Assembly (NCBI GenBank): GCA_030746455.1
Contig: JASLMQ010000285.1
Coordinates: 1-6,599, forward strand
From: Candidatus Latescibacterota bacterium
GTDB taxonomy: Bacteria; Latescibacterota; UBA2968; GCA-2709665
DNA length: 6,599 nt
Direction: 5' to 3'
The position numbers were made by a program, and so were the translations under genes. Under the pieces are notes generated by a model. It searched no databases, was not told the DNA's origin, and saw only the letters and a program-made list of their open reading frames with translations. Positions 1 to 6,234 of this stretch are shown here, piece after piece (within the stretch, counting starts at the first letter, position 1; each line of letters begins with the position of its first letter).

Positions 1-69
1 CAGGGCCAGGAAGACCAGCGCCCCCAGCACAACCGATAAGATGAGCTTATTCCTGATCCCTCCGAACAT
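1..69 (-). CDS. N-terminus of a probable membrane protein (partial, runs off left edge)
   Basis: Reading leftwards from an ATG at 69-67, 23 codons stay open to the window edge. The peptide starts MFGGIRNK and continues as an uninterrupted hydrophobic stretch (LILSVVLGALVFLAL), as expected for a first transmembrane helix or uncleaved signal anchor after a short positively charged N-terminus. A purine-rich AGAAAGG lies just upstream of the ATG (positions 80-74) and fits a ribosome binding site with short spacing. A consensus-like leftward promoter lies upstream (217-246). The family cannot be identified from 23 residues. The short basic start followed at once by a helix resembles the opening of flippase-like (lysylphosphatidylglycerol synthase TM-region) proteins, but this is only a guess. 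The gene is divergent from rpsU. Confidence 0.55.
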   Translation of the reverse strand, partial: MFGGIRNKLILSVVLGALVFLAL

Positions 70-147
70 CAAGCCTTTCTAATCCGTTCCGGTTGGCTCT
101 CCCCACAGCGCGCCTGGCAGTATGGAGCCAGATCGAACCCAGGATAT

Positions 148-197
148 GCGGCCCGGACCGGCCGCGTGCATCATTTCGGGGCAGCACGATGGCCCCG
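148..197 (-). other. Two GC-rich hairpins in the leader of the leftward gene
   Basis: Positions 148-153 (GCGGCC) pair with 160-165 (GGCCGC) around a 6-nt loop. Positions 177-182 (CGGGGC) pair with 192-197 (GCCCCG) around a 9-nt loop. Both would lie in the untranslated leader of the leftward gene if transcription starts near 210. Neither is followed by a T tract in that direction, so they are not simple terminators. They match no riboswitch class I know and could be incidental in GC-rich DNA. Confidence 0.3.
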
Positions 198-216
198 GCC
201 AGGCCCCACCTTTCTG

Positions 217-246
217 ATTATACGGCCTTTCCGACCTTCGGGTCAA
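217..246 (-). promoter_or_regulatory. Sigma70-type promoter for the leftward gene
   Basis: Read on the minus strand, TTGACC (246-241, five of six to consensus) is followed by an 18-bp spacer and a perfect TATAAT (222-217). The start point would be near 210, giving a leader of about 140 nt before the ATG at 69. This is the closest match to a housekeeping promoter in the window. Its -35 box lies only 15 bp from the -35 of the candidate rightward promoter, so the two would be back to back. Confidence 0.6.
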
Positions 247-261
247 CGCCGGAAAAACCGT

Positions 262-290
262 TTGCGAAATATCATTCATCTTAATATATT
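262..290 (+). promoter_or_regulatory. Candidate upstream rpsU promoter (P1)
   Basis: TTGCGA (262-267, four of six) is followed by a 17-bp spacer and TATATT (285-290, five of six), inside the most AT-rich patch of the intergenic region. A short A tract (253-257) just upstream could act as an UP element. The start point would be near 297, about 200 nt before the rpsU start codon. Confidence 0.4.
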
Positions 291-353
291 TACGTGCCCA
301 TGTAGTACCAGGCCCGGATACCAGCCCACACACCCGAGTCCAGGCACCTGCCC

Positions 354-383
354 TTGGCATAAGATTTTTATAAACAATATGTT
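354..383 (+). promoter_or_regulatory. Candidate proximal rpsU promoter (P2)
   Basis: TTGGCA (354-359, five of six) is followed by an 18-bp spacer and TATGTT (378-383, four of six), with an AT-rich spacer. Transcription would start near 390, leaving a leader of about 108 nt. P1 and P2 may both serve rpsU; the sequence does not decide between them. Confidence 0.4.
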
Positions 384-497
384 ACATAGGTCACCATCAG
401 CCGAGACAGCGCAGGAGTTGGCGACTAAGGCTTTGGATCTCAATGTTTTGCGCCTCTTTGCAGGATAGATCAGTGTGAAGGGGGGGACAAGAACCGT

Positions 498-698
498 ATG
501 GCTGGGGTTCTGGTCAGAGAAGACGAGCCATTTGAAAAGGCCTTGAGACGGTTCAAAAAGACCTGCGAAACGGCCGGCATCATGACCGAAATGAAGAAGC
601 ACCAGCACTTTGAGAAGCCGAGCGAGCGGCGCAAGCGCAGAGTCGCCGCCGCCAAGAGGAAGAGGGACAAACTGGAGGCCAAGTTCAATCCGTACTAG
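498..698 (+). CDS. rpsU: 30S ribosomal protein S21
   Basis: This 66-residue basic protein matches ribosomal protein bS21 over its whole length. It opens with the VREDEPFEKALRRFKK type block, followed by the ETAGI segment, a motif like HFEKPSERRKRR and a Lys/Arg/Ala-rich C-terminal helix. bS21 sits on the 30S platform near the anti-Shine-Dalgarno end of 16S rRNA and helps initiation on mRNA. The ATG at 498 is preceded by a G-rich AAGGGGGGG tract (478-486), at slightly long spacing. The gene has its own candidate promoters and a strong terminator after it, so it is probably transcribed mostly as a single gene. In many bacteria rpsU is directly followed by dnaG; here dnaG lies 5.5 kb downstream. 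Confidence 0.96.
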   Translation: MAGVLVREDEPFEKALRRFKKTCETAGIMTEMKKHQHFEKPSERRKRRVAAAKRKRDKLEAKFNPY

Positions 699-735
699 GC
701 CGCCGGCAGACCATACTCCTCTTCTGGGGGCTCAG

Positions 736-780
736 AACGATAGCCGCACTCGCGCTCCAACCGGTGCGGCTATCGTTTTT
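736..780 (+). terminator. Intrinsic terminator after rpsU
   Basis: A perfect 14-bp stem forms between 736-749 (AACGATAGCCGCAC) and 764-777, with a 14-nt loop, and the descending arm runs into a T5 tract at 776-780. It begins 38 nt after the rpsU stop. This is the clearest terminator in the window. It separates rpsU from the cvpA-mutS2-ispG genes, which therefore need their own promoter or read-through. Confidence 0.93.
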
Positions 781-837
781 CAGGTGTCCCCTCCGCCATC
801 TGGCTACCGAATACAAGAGACGCCCTGAGGCCAAGGC

Positions 838-1470
838 ATGAACCTCGTTGATATCGTACTTGGGCTGGGTCTCCTCTGGTCCACCTTGAGGGGCTGGCGC
901 ATCGGGCTTGTCAAAAGTGCAATCGGCCTCCTGGGGCTCTTCCTGGCCTACGGGCTGGCCCTCGTCTACGGACGAGACGCCGCGGCCTGGTTCGTCGGAG
1001 GGGCCCCCGACGGCCACACCGCCGCATCGCTGCTGGGATTCCTCGCAGTCTTCCTTCTCGTTCTGGCGGCCTGCGCGATCGGGGGGCGGATCGTGCGGGG
1101 CGTGCTCCATCTCTCTCCCCTTGGTCTGGTGGATGCAGCCGTTGGCGCGGCAGCAGGACTGGCACAGGGCGTCCTGGTCCTGGGCCTGCTCACGATCCTG
1201 GTCCGGGCCCATCCCCTGCACAGTCATCTCCCCGAGTCCATCGACAGCTCCACGCTCGGGCCGCCGGTTCAACAGGCGGCGCTGGTGTTGATGGACGCGG
1301 TGAGGTCGATCGCGCCCCGCGCGGCCGACCTCTACGATCAGTGGGTGCCCGACAGGCCGGAGGGAGCTCATCCGGCCCTCGTCGACGAGGTCTCTGGGAG
1401 GGCGGATGCTGCCAAGGCCAAGCTGGACAGCCTGATCCGGGACACGCGAGAACGCCTCGAGTCGGACTGA
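838..1470 (+). CDS. cvpA: CvpA family inner-membrane protein
   Basis: A 210-residue protein with the CvpA/colicin V production family layout: a start like MNLVDIVLGLGLLWSTLRGWRIGL and four predicted membrane segments at roughly 3-18, 23-44, 62-84 and 98-122. The family's short Gly/Arg-rich turn (RGWRIG) lies between the first two. The C-terminal 70 or so residues are soluble, charged and end in a Lys/Arg/Asp-rich helix. CvpA proteins are widespread, with poorly defined roles in envelope homeostasis and, in E. coli, colicin V export. GAGG at 827-830, 7 nt before the ATG, supports this start. A cvpA-mutS2 neighbourhood also occurs in Firmicutes (yshB near mutS2 in Bacillus subtilis), which supports the assignment. 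No clear promoter is visible between the rpsU terminator and this gene. Confidence 0.85.
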   Translation: MNLVDIVLGLGLLWSTLRGWRIGLVKSAIGLLGLFLAYGLALVYGRDAAAWFVGGAPDGHTAASLLGFLAVFLLVLAACAIGGRIVRGVLHLSPLGLVDAAVGAAAGLAQGVLVLGLLTILVRAHPLHSHLPESIDSSTLGPPVQQAALVLMDAVRSIAPRAADLYDQWVPDRPEGAHPALVDEVSGRADAAKAKLDSLIRDTRERLESD

Positions 1471-1813
1471 GTAGGCACAAGCTTCGGTTCTGGTGGAGGG
1501 TCTGGAGTAGGGAGGCAGCTTCCAGCCATCAGCCTTCAGCTGTCAGCTGAACCGGATCAATGGGCGCGCCAGAAGGTGACTTCCATACCTGCGCGCGATG
1601 GCGCGCCGCGCGGCGGTTCGGCTGAGTGCTGATCGCTGACAGCTATCCTTCCCTTCTTCCGGCATTCGGGACCTACTCAAAGGGGTCCGTGCCTCCACCT
1701 GGAGCTCAAGACACTTCCGGGCCTCTACCTAGACCTCCCCCTCCACATATCGTTGCGAGTTCCACTTTCTTCGTGAAGACGGGCCACCGGCCCCCTTGCC
1801 CTGTGCCAACCCT
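1471..1813. other. cvpA-mutS2 intergenic region carrying a heptad inverted repeat
   Basis: This 343-base gap has no credible gene. Its middle (1517-1644) is the heptad-repeat element described separately. The right part (1645-1813) is pyrimidine-rich, with no clear promoter and no Shine-Dalgarno sequence before mutS2. Within it, GCCTCCACCTGGA (1691-1703) recurs imperfectly as GCCTCTACCTAGA (1721-1733), exactly 30 bp apart. No terminator with a T tract follows cvpA. Confidence 0.65.
1517..1644. repeat. Inverted repeat with arms made of TCAGCNN heptads (element 1)
   Basis: The left arm (1517-1553) starts AGCT, carries about four 7-bp units of form TCAGCNN and ends GAACC. The right arm (1615-1644), read on the other strand, starts AGCT, carries three such units and ends in the same GAACC. 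Over the 25 bases nearest the centre (1529-1553 against 1615-1639) 20 positions match, and every mismatch falls at a variable heptad position. The 61-nt core contains the 8-bp palindrome GGCGCGCC twice (1563-1570 and 1600-1607), which can pair to extend the foldback, and a small GAAG-GTGA-CTTC hairpin (1572-1583). No open reading frame of note is inside. It could be a non-autonomous mobile or REP-like element, or an RNA foldback between cvpA and mutS2. Confidence 0.7.
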
Positions 1814-4198
1814 ATGGAATGCGCACGCGAGACCATCGGGACCCTGGAGTTCGACAAGATCCGGGCACTCCTCACAGAACGCACCGTCTCCCGCCTCGGG
1901 CTCGAGGAGATCGAGGCCCTCGCGCCGACCGATGACATCGAGGCGATCCAGGCCCGGCTTCGCCCTGTCCTGGAGACGATGGAGCTCATCGCCTTCGACG
2001 ACCCCCTTTCGCTCCGCCGCATCCCCGATGTTCGGCTTACCTTGAGAACGTGCACGGTTCCCGGATCCATCCTCTCGGTGCCCGAGCTCCTCGAGATTGT
2101 CGACATCGTCGCCGCGTCCCGCCGCCTCTTGTCGTACCTGGCCAACCGTCGATCCAAATACCCGCAGCTCTGGGAAATCGGGGCCGATCTCACCGAGCAT
2201 GCCGATCTGGAGGAGACTTTCCAGAGGGCACTCGATCCGGCCACAGAGACCGTGAAGGACTCCGCGAGTCCCGAGCTGCGTCGGATACGGCGGGAGATGG
2301 AGAACACCCGCTCCGCCATCCGCAGGCAGGTTGAGTCCGTGCTGGACAAGCTTCCGGATACGGTCGTACAGGACCGCCTGATCACCCTCAGGGGAGGCCG
2401 GTTCGTCATCCCCATACGCGAGAACCAGCGGCACCGACTGGAAGGCATCGTGCACGACCAGTCGGCCAGCGGGGCCACGCTGTTCGTGGAGCCGATGGCG
2501 ACCGTCAACCTCAACAACCGACTTCGGGAGCTAGAGCTCGCCGAGGAGCGGGAGGTCAAGCGCATCCTCCGCCAGCTCACCGAGGCCGTCGCAAGAGAGG
2601 AGGGAGAGCTCCGGGCGAACCTGGTGATCCTGGGACGCTTCGACGCGATCTACGCCAAGGCGGCGTTTTCCCGCCATCTGGACTGCAGCGAACCCCTGTT
2701 CAACTCCGAGGGAAGGCTCGTCTTGAGGAAGGCGCGGCACCCGCTGCTGGAATACCGCCTCAGGAAGGAGGACCGGGCCAACGAGCTGGTGCCCCTGGAT
2801 CTGGCGCTGGGCGGCGAGGACTTCTGGACCCTGGTCCTCACGGGCCCCAACGCCGGTGGGAAGACCGTGGCGCTCAAGACCGCCGGTCTTCTGTGCTTGA
2901 TGGCCCAGGCCGGTCTCCCGGTCCCGGCGGGTCCCAAGTGCGAGCTTCCCATCTACACGGGCATCTTCGCCGACATCGGTGACGCTCAGTCCATCGAGGA
3001 TGACTTGAGCACCTTCTCGTCCCACATGGCCAACCTGGTCACGATCTGCCGGTCCGCCGACGGCCGCTCGCTCGCGCTTCTCGACGAAGTGGGGGCCAGC
3101 ACCGATCCGGACCAGGGCTCGGCCCTCGCGATGGCCCTTCTGAAGGAGCTGACCGAACGCGGGTGCCGCACGATCGCCACCACCCACCACGGCGCGCTGA
3201 AGGCCTTCGCGCACAGCACCGCCGGCATCCAGAACGGATCCATGGCCTTCGACTCCGAGACCCTGCGGCCGACCTTCCAGCTCCGTCAGAAGATCCCCGG
3301 CAGCAGCTACGCCTTCGAGATCGCCCGACGGCTCGAAATGCCGGCCGAGATCGTGGACGACGCCATGGGGATCGCCGGGAGCGACGTGGGCCGTGTCGAA
3401 TCCTTCATCGCGGAGCTGGACACCACCTACCAGGCCTACCGCGAGGAGCTCGAGCGTGCCGAGGCGGACAGCCGCGAGGCCGAGCGGCTGAGGGCGGACT
3501 ACGAGGCTCGTCTTGAGGATGTGGAGAAGCGGGAGCGCGAGCTCAAACGGGCCGCCCGGGAAGAGGCCCAGCGGATCCTCGACGGCGCGAACACCCTCGT
3601 CGAGCGGACCGTGCGGGAAATCCGCCAGCAAGGCGCCGACCGGCAATCGATCCGGCAGGCGCACGCCGGGCTCCGCAAGGCCAGAGAGGAGACCCGGGAG
3701 GCCCTGGCCGAGCCAGAGGTCGAAACGGTGGGGCCTGCTCCCCGGGTGGGTGACCGGGTCTGGCTGCGCAGCTTCGAGAAGGAGGGGGTGGTGGTGTCCG
3801 TCCGCGAAGGCTCCGACCGTGCCGTTGTCGAGGTCGGCAACGTCCGCGTGGAGGTCGAGCCCGGCGACGTCGAGCGACGGGAGGCCGCTCCAGAGGCAGA
3901 GGCCGGCCCGGCGCCGGCACAGTTCGAGGGGCGCGGCAGCGTGTCGCCCGAGGTGGATCTCCGGGGATATACGTCGGAGGAGGCCCTGGAGGCGGTCGAC
4001 AAGTACCTGGACGAGCTGTATCTCAACCGGATGGAGCGGGCGACGATCATCCACGGGAAGGGTACCGGTGCGCTTCGGAGCGCAGTCGGTGAGTACCTCA
4101 AGCACGACGCTCGGGTCAAGTCGCAACGCCTCGCGGACTGGAACGAAGGGGGAAGCGGCGCCACCGTCGTTGAGCTCGACGTGGATGCGAGTACATAG
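1814..4198 (+). CDS. mutS2: Endonuclease MutS2 (ribosome-rescue / recombination-suppressor ATPase)
   Basis: With the ATG at 1814 this is 794 residues, the normal length for MutS2. The N-terminus (TLEFDKIRALL) matches the family and the MutS mismatch-recognition domain is absent, as expected. The lever/clamp region covers about 60-300. The ABC-type ATPase follows, with Walker A GPNAGGKT at 344-351, a DLSTFSSHM signature near 397-405 and Walker B LLDEVG at 422-427. A charged coiled coil spans about 530-640, then a small beta-rich KOW-like segment (DRVWLRSFEKEGVVVS), then the C-terminal Smr nuclease domain with VDLRG at 714-718 and HGKGTG at 747-752. Family members bind branched DNA or collided ribosomes; the Smr domain can cleave nucleic acid. 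A TTG at 1796 would add six residues. I prefer the ATG, although neither has a good ribosome binding site. All key motifs are intact. Confidence 0.95.
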   Translation: MECARETIGTLEFDKIRALLTERTVSRLGLEEIEALAPTDDIEAIQARLRPVLETMELIAFDDPLSLRRIPDVRLTLRTCTVPGSILSVPELLEIVDIVAASRRLLSYLANRRSKYPQLWEIGADLTEHADLEETFQRALDPATETVKDSASPELRRIRREMENTRSAIRRQVESVLDKLPDTVVQDRLITLRGGRFVIPIRENQRHRLEGIVHDQSASGATLFVEPMATVNLNNRLRELELAEEREVKRILRQLTEAVAREEGELRANLVILGRFDAIYAKAAFSRHLDCSEPLFNSEGRLVLRKARHPLLEYRLRKEDRANELVPLDLALGGEDFWTLVLTGPNAGGKTVALKTAGLLCLMAQAGLPVPAGPKCELPIYTGIFADIGDAQSIEDDLSTFSSHMANLVTICRSADGRSLALLDEVGASTDPDQGSALAMALLKELTERGCRTIATTHHGALKAFAHSTAGIQNGSMAFDSETLRPTFQLRQKIPGSSYAFEIARRLEMPAEIVDDAMGIAGSDVGRVESFIAELDTTYQAYREELERAEADSREAERLRADYEARLEDVEKRERELKRAAREEAQRILDGANTLVERTVREIRQQGADRQSIRQAHAGLRKAREETREALAEPEVETVGPAPRVGDRVWLRSFEKEGVVVSVREGSDRAVVEVGNVRVEVEPGDVERREAAPEAEAGPAPAQFEGRGSVSPEVDLRGYTSEEALEAVDKYLDELYLNRMERATIIHGKGTGALRSAVGEYLKHDARVKSQRLADWNEGGSGATVVELDVDAST

Positions 4199-4201
4199 AC
4201 C

Positions 4202-6094
4202 ATGGCTGATGGACTGAGCGGGGGCGCGAGTCGCGCGTCCACGACATACTGTAGAAACCTGACGGCCTATTCGCGGTATCGAACCCGCGAGGTCGCCGTC
4301 GGCGACGTGCCGCTGGGTGCGGACCATCCCATCCGCATCCAGTCCATGACCACCACCGACACCATGGACACTCGGGCCACGGTCGAGCAGACGATCCGGA
4401 TCGCCGAGGCGGGAGCCGACTACGTCCGGATCACGGCACCCAGCCAGAACGAGGCCCGGAACCTGGAGGCCATCCAGACGAAGCTCCACAAGCGGGGGTT
4501 CAAGTGCCCTCTCATCGCGGACATCCACTACACCCCTCGGGCCGCCGAGATCGCCGCGCGGATCGTCGACAAGATCAGGATCAACCCAGGCAACTATGCC
4601 GACAAGAAGAAGTTCCAGGTGCTGGAGTACTCCGAAGCGGAATACGCCGCTGAGCTGGATCGCATCCGGGATCGCCTCACTCCCCTGGTCAGGATCTGCA
4701 AGGAGTACGGCACGGCCATGCGGATCGGCACCAACCACGGATCGCTGTCGGACCGGATCATGAGCCGGTTCGGCGACACGCCCCTTGGAATGGTGGAGTC
4801 CGCCCTGGAGTTCGCGAGGGTCTGCCGGGACCTTGGCTACAACGACCTGGTCTTCTCCATGAAGGCGAGCAATCCCCAGGTGGTGGTTCAGGCCTATCGG
4901 CTCCTGGTGAATCGCATGGCGGCCGAGGGCATGGACTATCCGCTCCACCTGGGCGTGACGGAGGCCGGCGAGGGAGAAGACGGCCGTATCAAGTCCGCCG
5001 TGGGGATCGGCACGCTGCTCGAGGATGGCCTCGGCGACACGATCCGGGTTTCACTCACCGAGGAGCCGGAAGCCGAGATCCCGGTGTGCGTCGCCCTGGT
5101 TGAGCGGTACCGGTCTCGCCCGGGCCACGACCCGATCCCGTCCGCGGAATGCAGCCCTGGGGACCCCTATAGCTACCGGAGGCGTCCGACCCGAGAGGTC
5201 TGCGGGATCGGGGGCGACGCCGTACCCGTCGTGATCGCCTCGTCCCGGGTGATTCCCACCCTGGATGCCACGCCCGATTACATACACCAGGAAGACTCGG
5301 CCCCGGCGAGGTCCGGCCAGATCCCACGCGTCCTTCCCGCCGCGTCCTGGCGTGCACTGGACGACAAGGCGAGCGCCTACCCTCTCTTCCCAATCGAAAG
5401 ATATCCTGACGCCGACGATCGCTCAGAGCGCCTCAACTTCGTGCTCGCCGCGTTGCCCGACCTCACCGAAGAGCGCCTCCGCGCCCTGGAGATGGACGAC
5501 ACTGCGGTCCTGGTCCTCAGGTCGGACAACGTCCACGCGATGCCCGAGATGCGCAGGGCCCTCTTCGAGGTAATGTCGAAGGCGCCGTCGGTGCCCGTCG
5601 TTCTCAAGCGGGAGTATTCCGGGGTCACGAACGACGAGCTGATCCTCTTCGGTGCGACCGACCTGGGCGGCCTGCTCGTCGACGGTCTGGGGGACGGGAT
5701 ATGGATCGAGGCACCGGACGCCTCGCCGGACGACCTCAATCGGCTCGCATTCGGCATCCTGCAGGCCACACGGACCCGCATCTCGAGGACCGACTACATC
5801 TCGTGCCCGTCTTGCGGGCGGACGCTTTTCGAGCTTCAGGGGACGACGGCCCGGATTCGCGGTCGCACGAACCACCTGAAGGGGCTCAAGATCGCGGTGA
5901 TGGGATGCATCGTAAACGGTCCGGGCGAGATGGCCGATGCCGACTACGGGTACGTGGGCAGCGGACCGGGCCAGATCACGCTCTACCGCGGCAAGGAAAT
6001 CGTCGAGCGGAGCATCCCGACGGAGGGCGCGGTCGATGCGCTGATCGAGTTGATCAAGCGAGACAACAAGTGGGTTGAGCCCGAGAGCTCGTGA
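4202..6094 (+). CDS. ispG: 4-hydroxy-3-methylbut-2-enyl diphosphate synthase, long three-domain form
   Basis: IspG (GcpE) reductively converts MEcPP to HMBPP, the penultimate step of the MEP isoprenoid pathway, using a [4Fe-4S] cluster. The N-terminal TIM barrel (about 20-300) shows TREVAVGD, PIRIQSMTTTDTMDT, YVRITAPS, ADIHYTPRAAE, RINPGNYADKKKF and MRIGTNHGSLSDR. An insertion domain of about 210 residues follows (about 310-525), opening with PYSYRRRPTREV and IGGDAVPVV. The C-terminal cluster domain has CPSC (C535, C538), then GCIVNGPGE with C569 and E576, equivalent to the four E. coli cluster ligands (C270, C273, C305, E312). At 630 residues it is far longer than the roughly 370-residue E. 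coli enzyme, matching the form of Bacteroidota, Chlamydiota, Planctomycetota and plants. The ATG lies 3 nt after the mutS2 stop, with no strong Shine-Dalgarno, so translational coupling is likely. Its stop codon lies within the first heptad of element 2. Confidence 0.96.
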   Translation: MADGLSGGASRASTTYCRNLTAYSRYRTREVAVGDVPLGADHPIRIQSMTTTDTMDTRATVEQTIRIAEAGADYVRITAPSQNEARNLEAIQTKLHKRGFKCPLIADIHYTPRAAEIAARIVDKIRINPGNYADKKKFQVLEYSEAEYAAELDRIRDRLTPLVRICKEYGTAMRIGTNHGSLSDRIMSRFGDTPLGMVESALEFARVCRDLGYNDLVFSMKASNPQVVVQAYRLLVNRMAAEGMDYPLHLGVTEAGEGEDGRIKSAVGIGTLLEDGLGDTIRVSLTEEPEAEIPVCVALVERYRSRPGHDPIPSAECSPGDPYSYRRRPTREVCGIGGDAVPVVIASSRVIPTLDATPDYIHQEDSAPARSGQIPRVLPAASWRALDDKASAYPLFPIERYPDADDRSERLNFVLAALPDLTEERLRALEMDDTAVLVLRSDNVHAMPEMRRALFEVMSKAPSVPVVLKREYSGVTNDELILFGATDLGGLLVDGLGDGIWIEAPDASPDDLNRLAFGILQATRTRISRTDYISCPSCGRTLFELQGTTARIRGRTNHLKGLKIAVMGCIVNGPGEMADADYGYVGSGPGQITLYRGKEIVERSIPTEGAVDALIELIKRDNKWVEPESS

Positions 6095-6233
6095 CTCGTG
6101 GTTCGTGACTCGGTACAATACCACGGGCTCGGTGAGCCAAGCAAGCTGCAGTCCGTCCTTGACATGAAAAGGTGCCCTCCAGACGATCATAGTGATCTTC
6201 CCGATCCACGATCCACGAATCACGAACCACGAC
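6088..6233. repeat. Inverted repeat with arms made of TCGTGNN heptads (element 2)
   Basis: The left arm (6088-6113) has three 7-bp units of form TCGTGNN and ends TCGG. The right arm (6201-6233), read on the other strand, has four such units and ends in the same TCGG. Over the 26 bases nearest the centre (6088-6113 against 6201-6226) 21 match, and the mismatches sit at the heptad boundary positions. The core of 87 nt (6114-6200) contains a small GGCTC-GGT-GAGCC hairpin (6126-6138) and a TTGACA at 6159. The arm sequence differs from element 1, but period, orientation, tip and unequal heptad number are alike. The left arm includes the ispG stop codon (6092-6094), and the last right-arm heptad ends one base before the dnaG ATG. 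Confidence 0.72.
6091..6119 (+). promoter_or_regulatory. Candidate dnaG promoter within the left arm of element 2
   Basis: GTGACT (6091-6096, four of six to the -35 consensus) is followed by a 17-bp spacer and TACAAT (6114-6119, five of six to the -10 consensus). The start point would be near 6126, about 110 nt before the dnaG ATG. Most of the promoter would be built from heptad sequence. A second possibility is TTGACA (6159-6164, perfect -35) with a 17-bp spacer and the poor -10 GACGAT (6182-6187). Confidence 0.35.
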
Positions 6234-6234
6234 C

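Larger units (their letters stand above)
70..497. other. Divergent intergenic region between the leftward membrane gene and rpsU
   Basis: No convincing coding sequence is present in these 428 bases. Short open frames on both strands show no recognisable protein and overlap each other. The centre (about 250-295) and 360-390 are clearly AT-richer than the flanking genes and hold the candidate promoters listed separately. The part from 70 to 210 would form the leader of the leftward gene and contains two compact GC-rich hairpins. The part from about 390 to 497 would be the rpsU leader. I recognise no riboswitch consensus or small RNA here. Confidence 0.7.

Noticed and set aside
131..140. GGGTTCGATC on the minus strand, resembling a tRNA T-arm loop
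   Set aside because: The flanking 5-base arms do not pair and no acceptor, D or anticodon arm can be placed around it.
354..371. TTGGCAT followed by TTTTT, a possible sigma54 -24/-12 promoter
   Set aside because: The -12 GC dinucleotide is missing. The same TTGGCA works better as a sigma70 -35 box with TATGTT at 378.
79..468. Short open frames on both strands in the rpsU upstream region
   Set aside because: They overlap one another and the promoter region, have no ribosome binding site, and their translations resemble no protein.
685..1371. A 228-codon minus-strand open frame opposite cvpA
   Set aside because: It covers the rpsU terminator and is antisense to a membrane protein with family-typical helices. 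Its translation is low-complexity and charged.
1517..1644. The heptad arrays as a CRISPR array
   Set aside because: The units are 7 bp without spacers, are degenerate and are arranged as an inverted pair. No cas gene is near.
1796..1813. TTG at 1796 as the mutS2 start
   Set aside because: It adds only six residues not typical of the family and has no better ribosome binding site than the ATG at 1814. It remains possible.
2531..4948. An 805-codon open frame antisense to mutS2 and ispG
   Set aside because: It is a GC-rich shadow frame. The + strand here encodes two clear conserved proteins with intact motifs, while the antisense translation is Gly/Arg/Asp/Leu-rich with no recognisable domain.
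6126..6138. GGCTC-GGT-GAGCC hairpin after ispG as an intrinsic terminator
   Set aside because: The stem is only 5 bp and no T tract follows.
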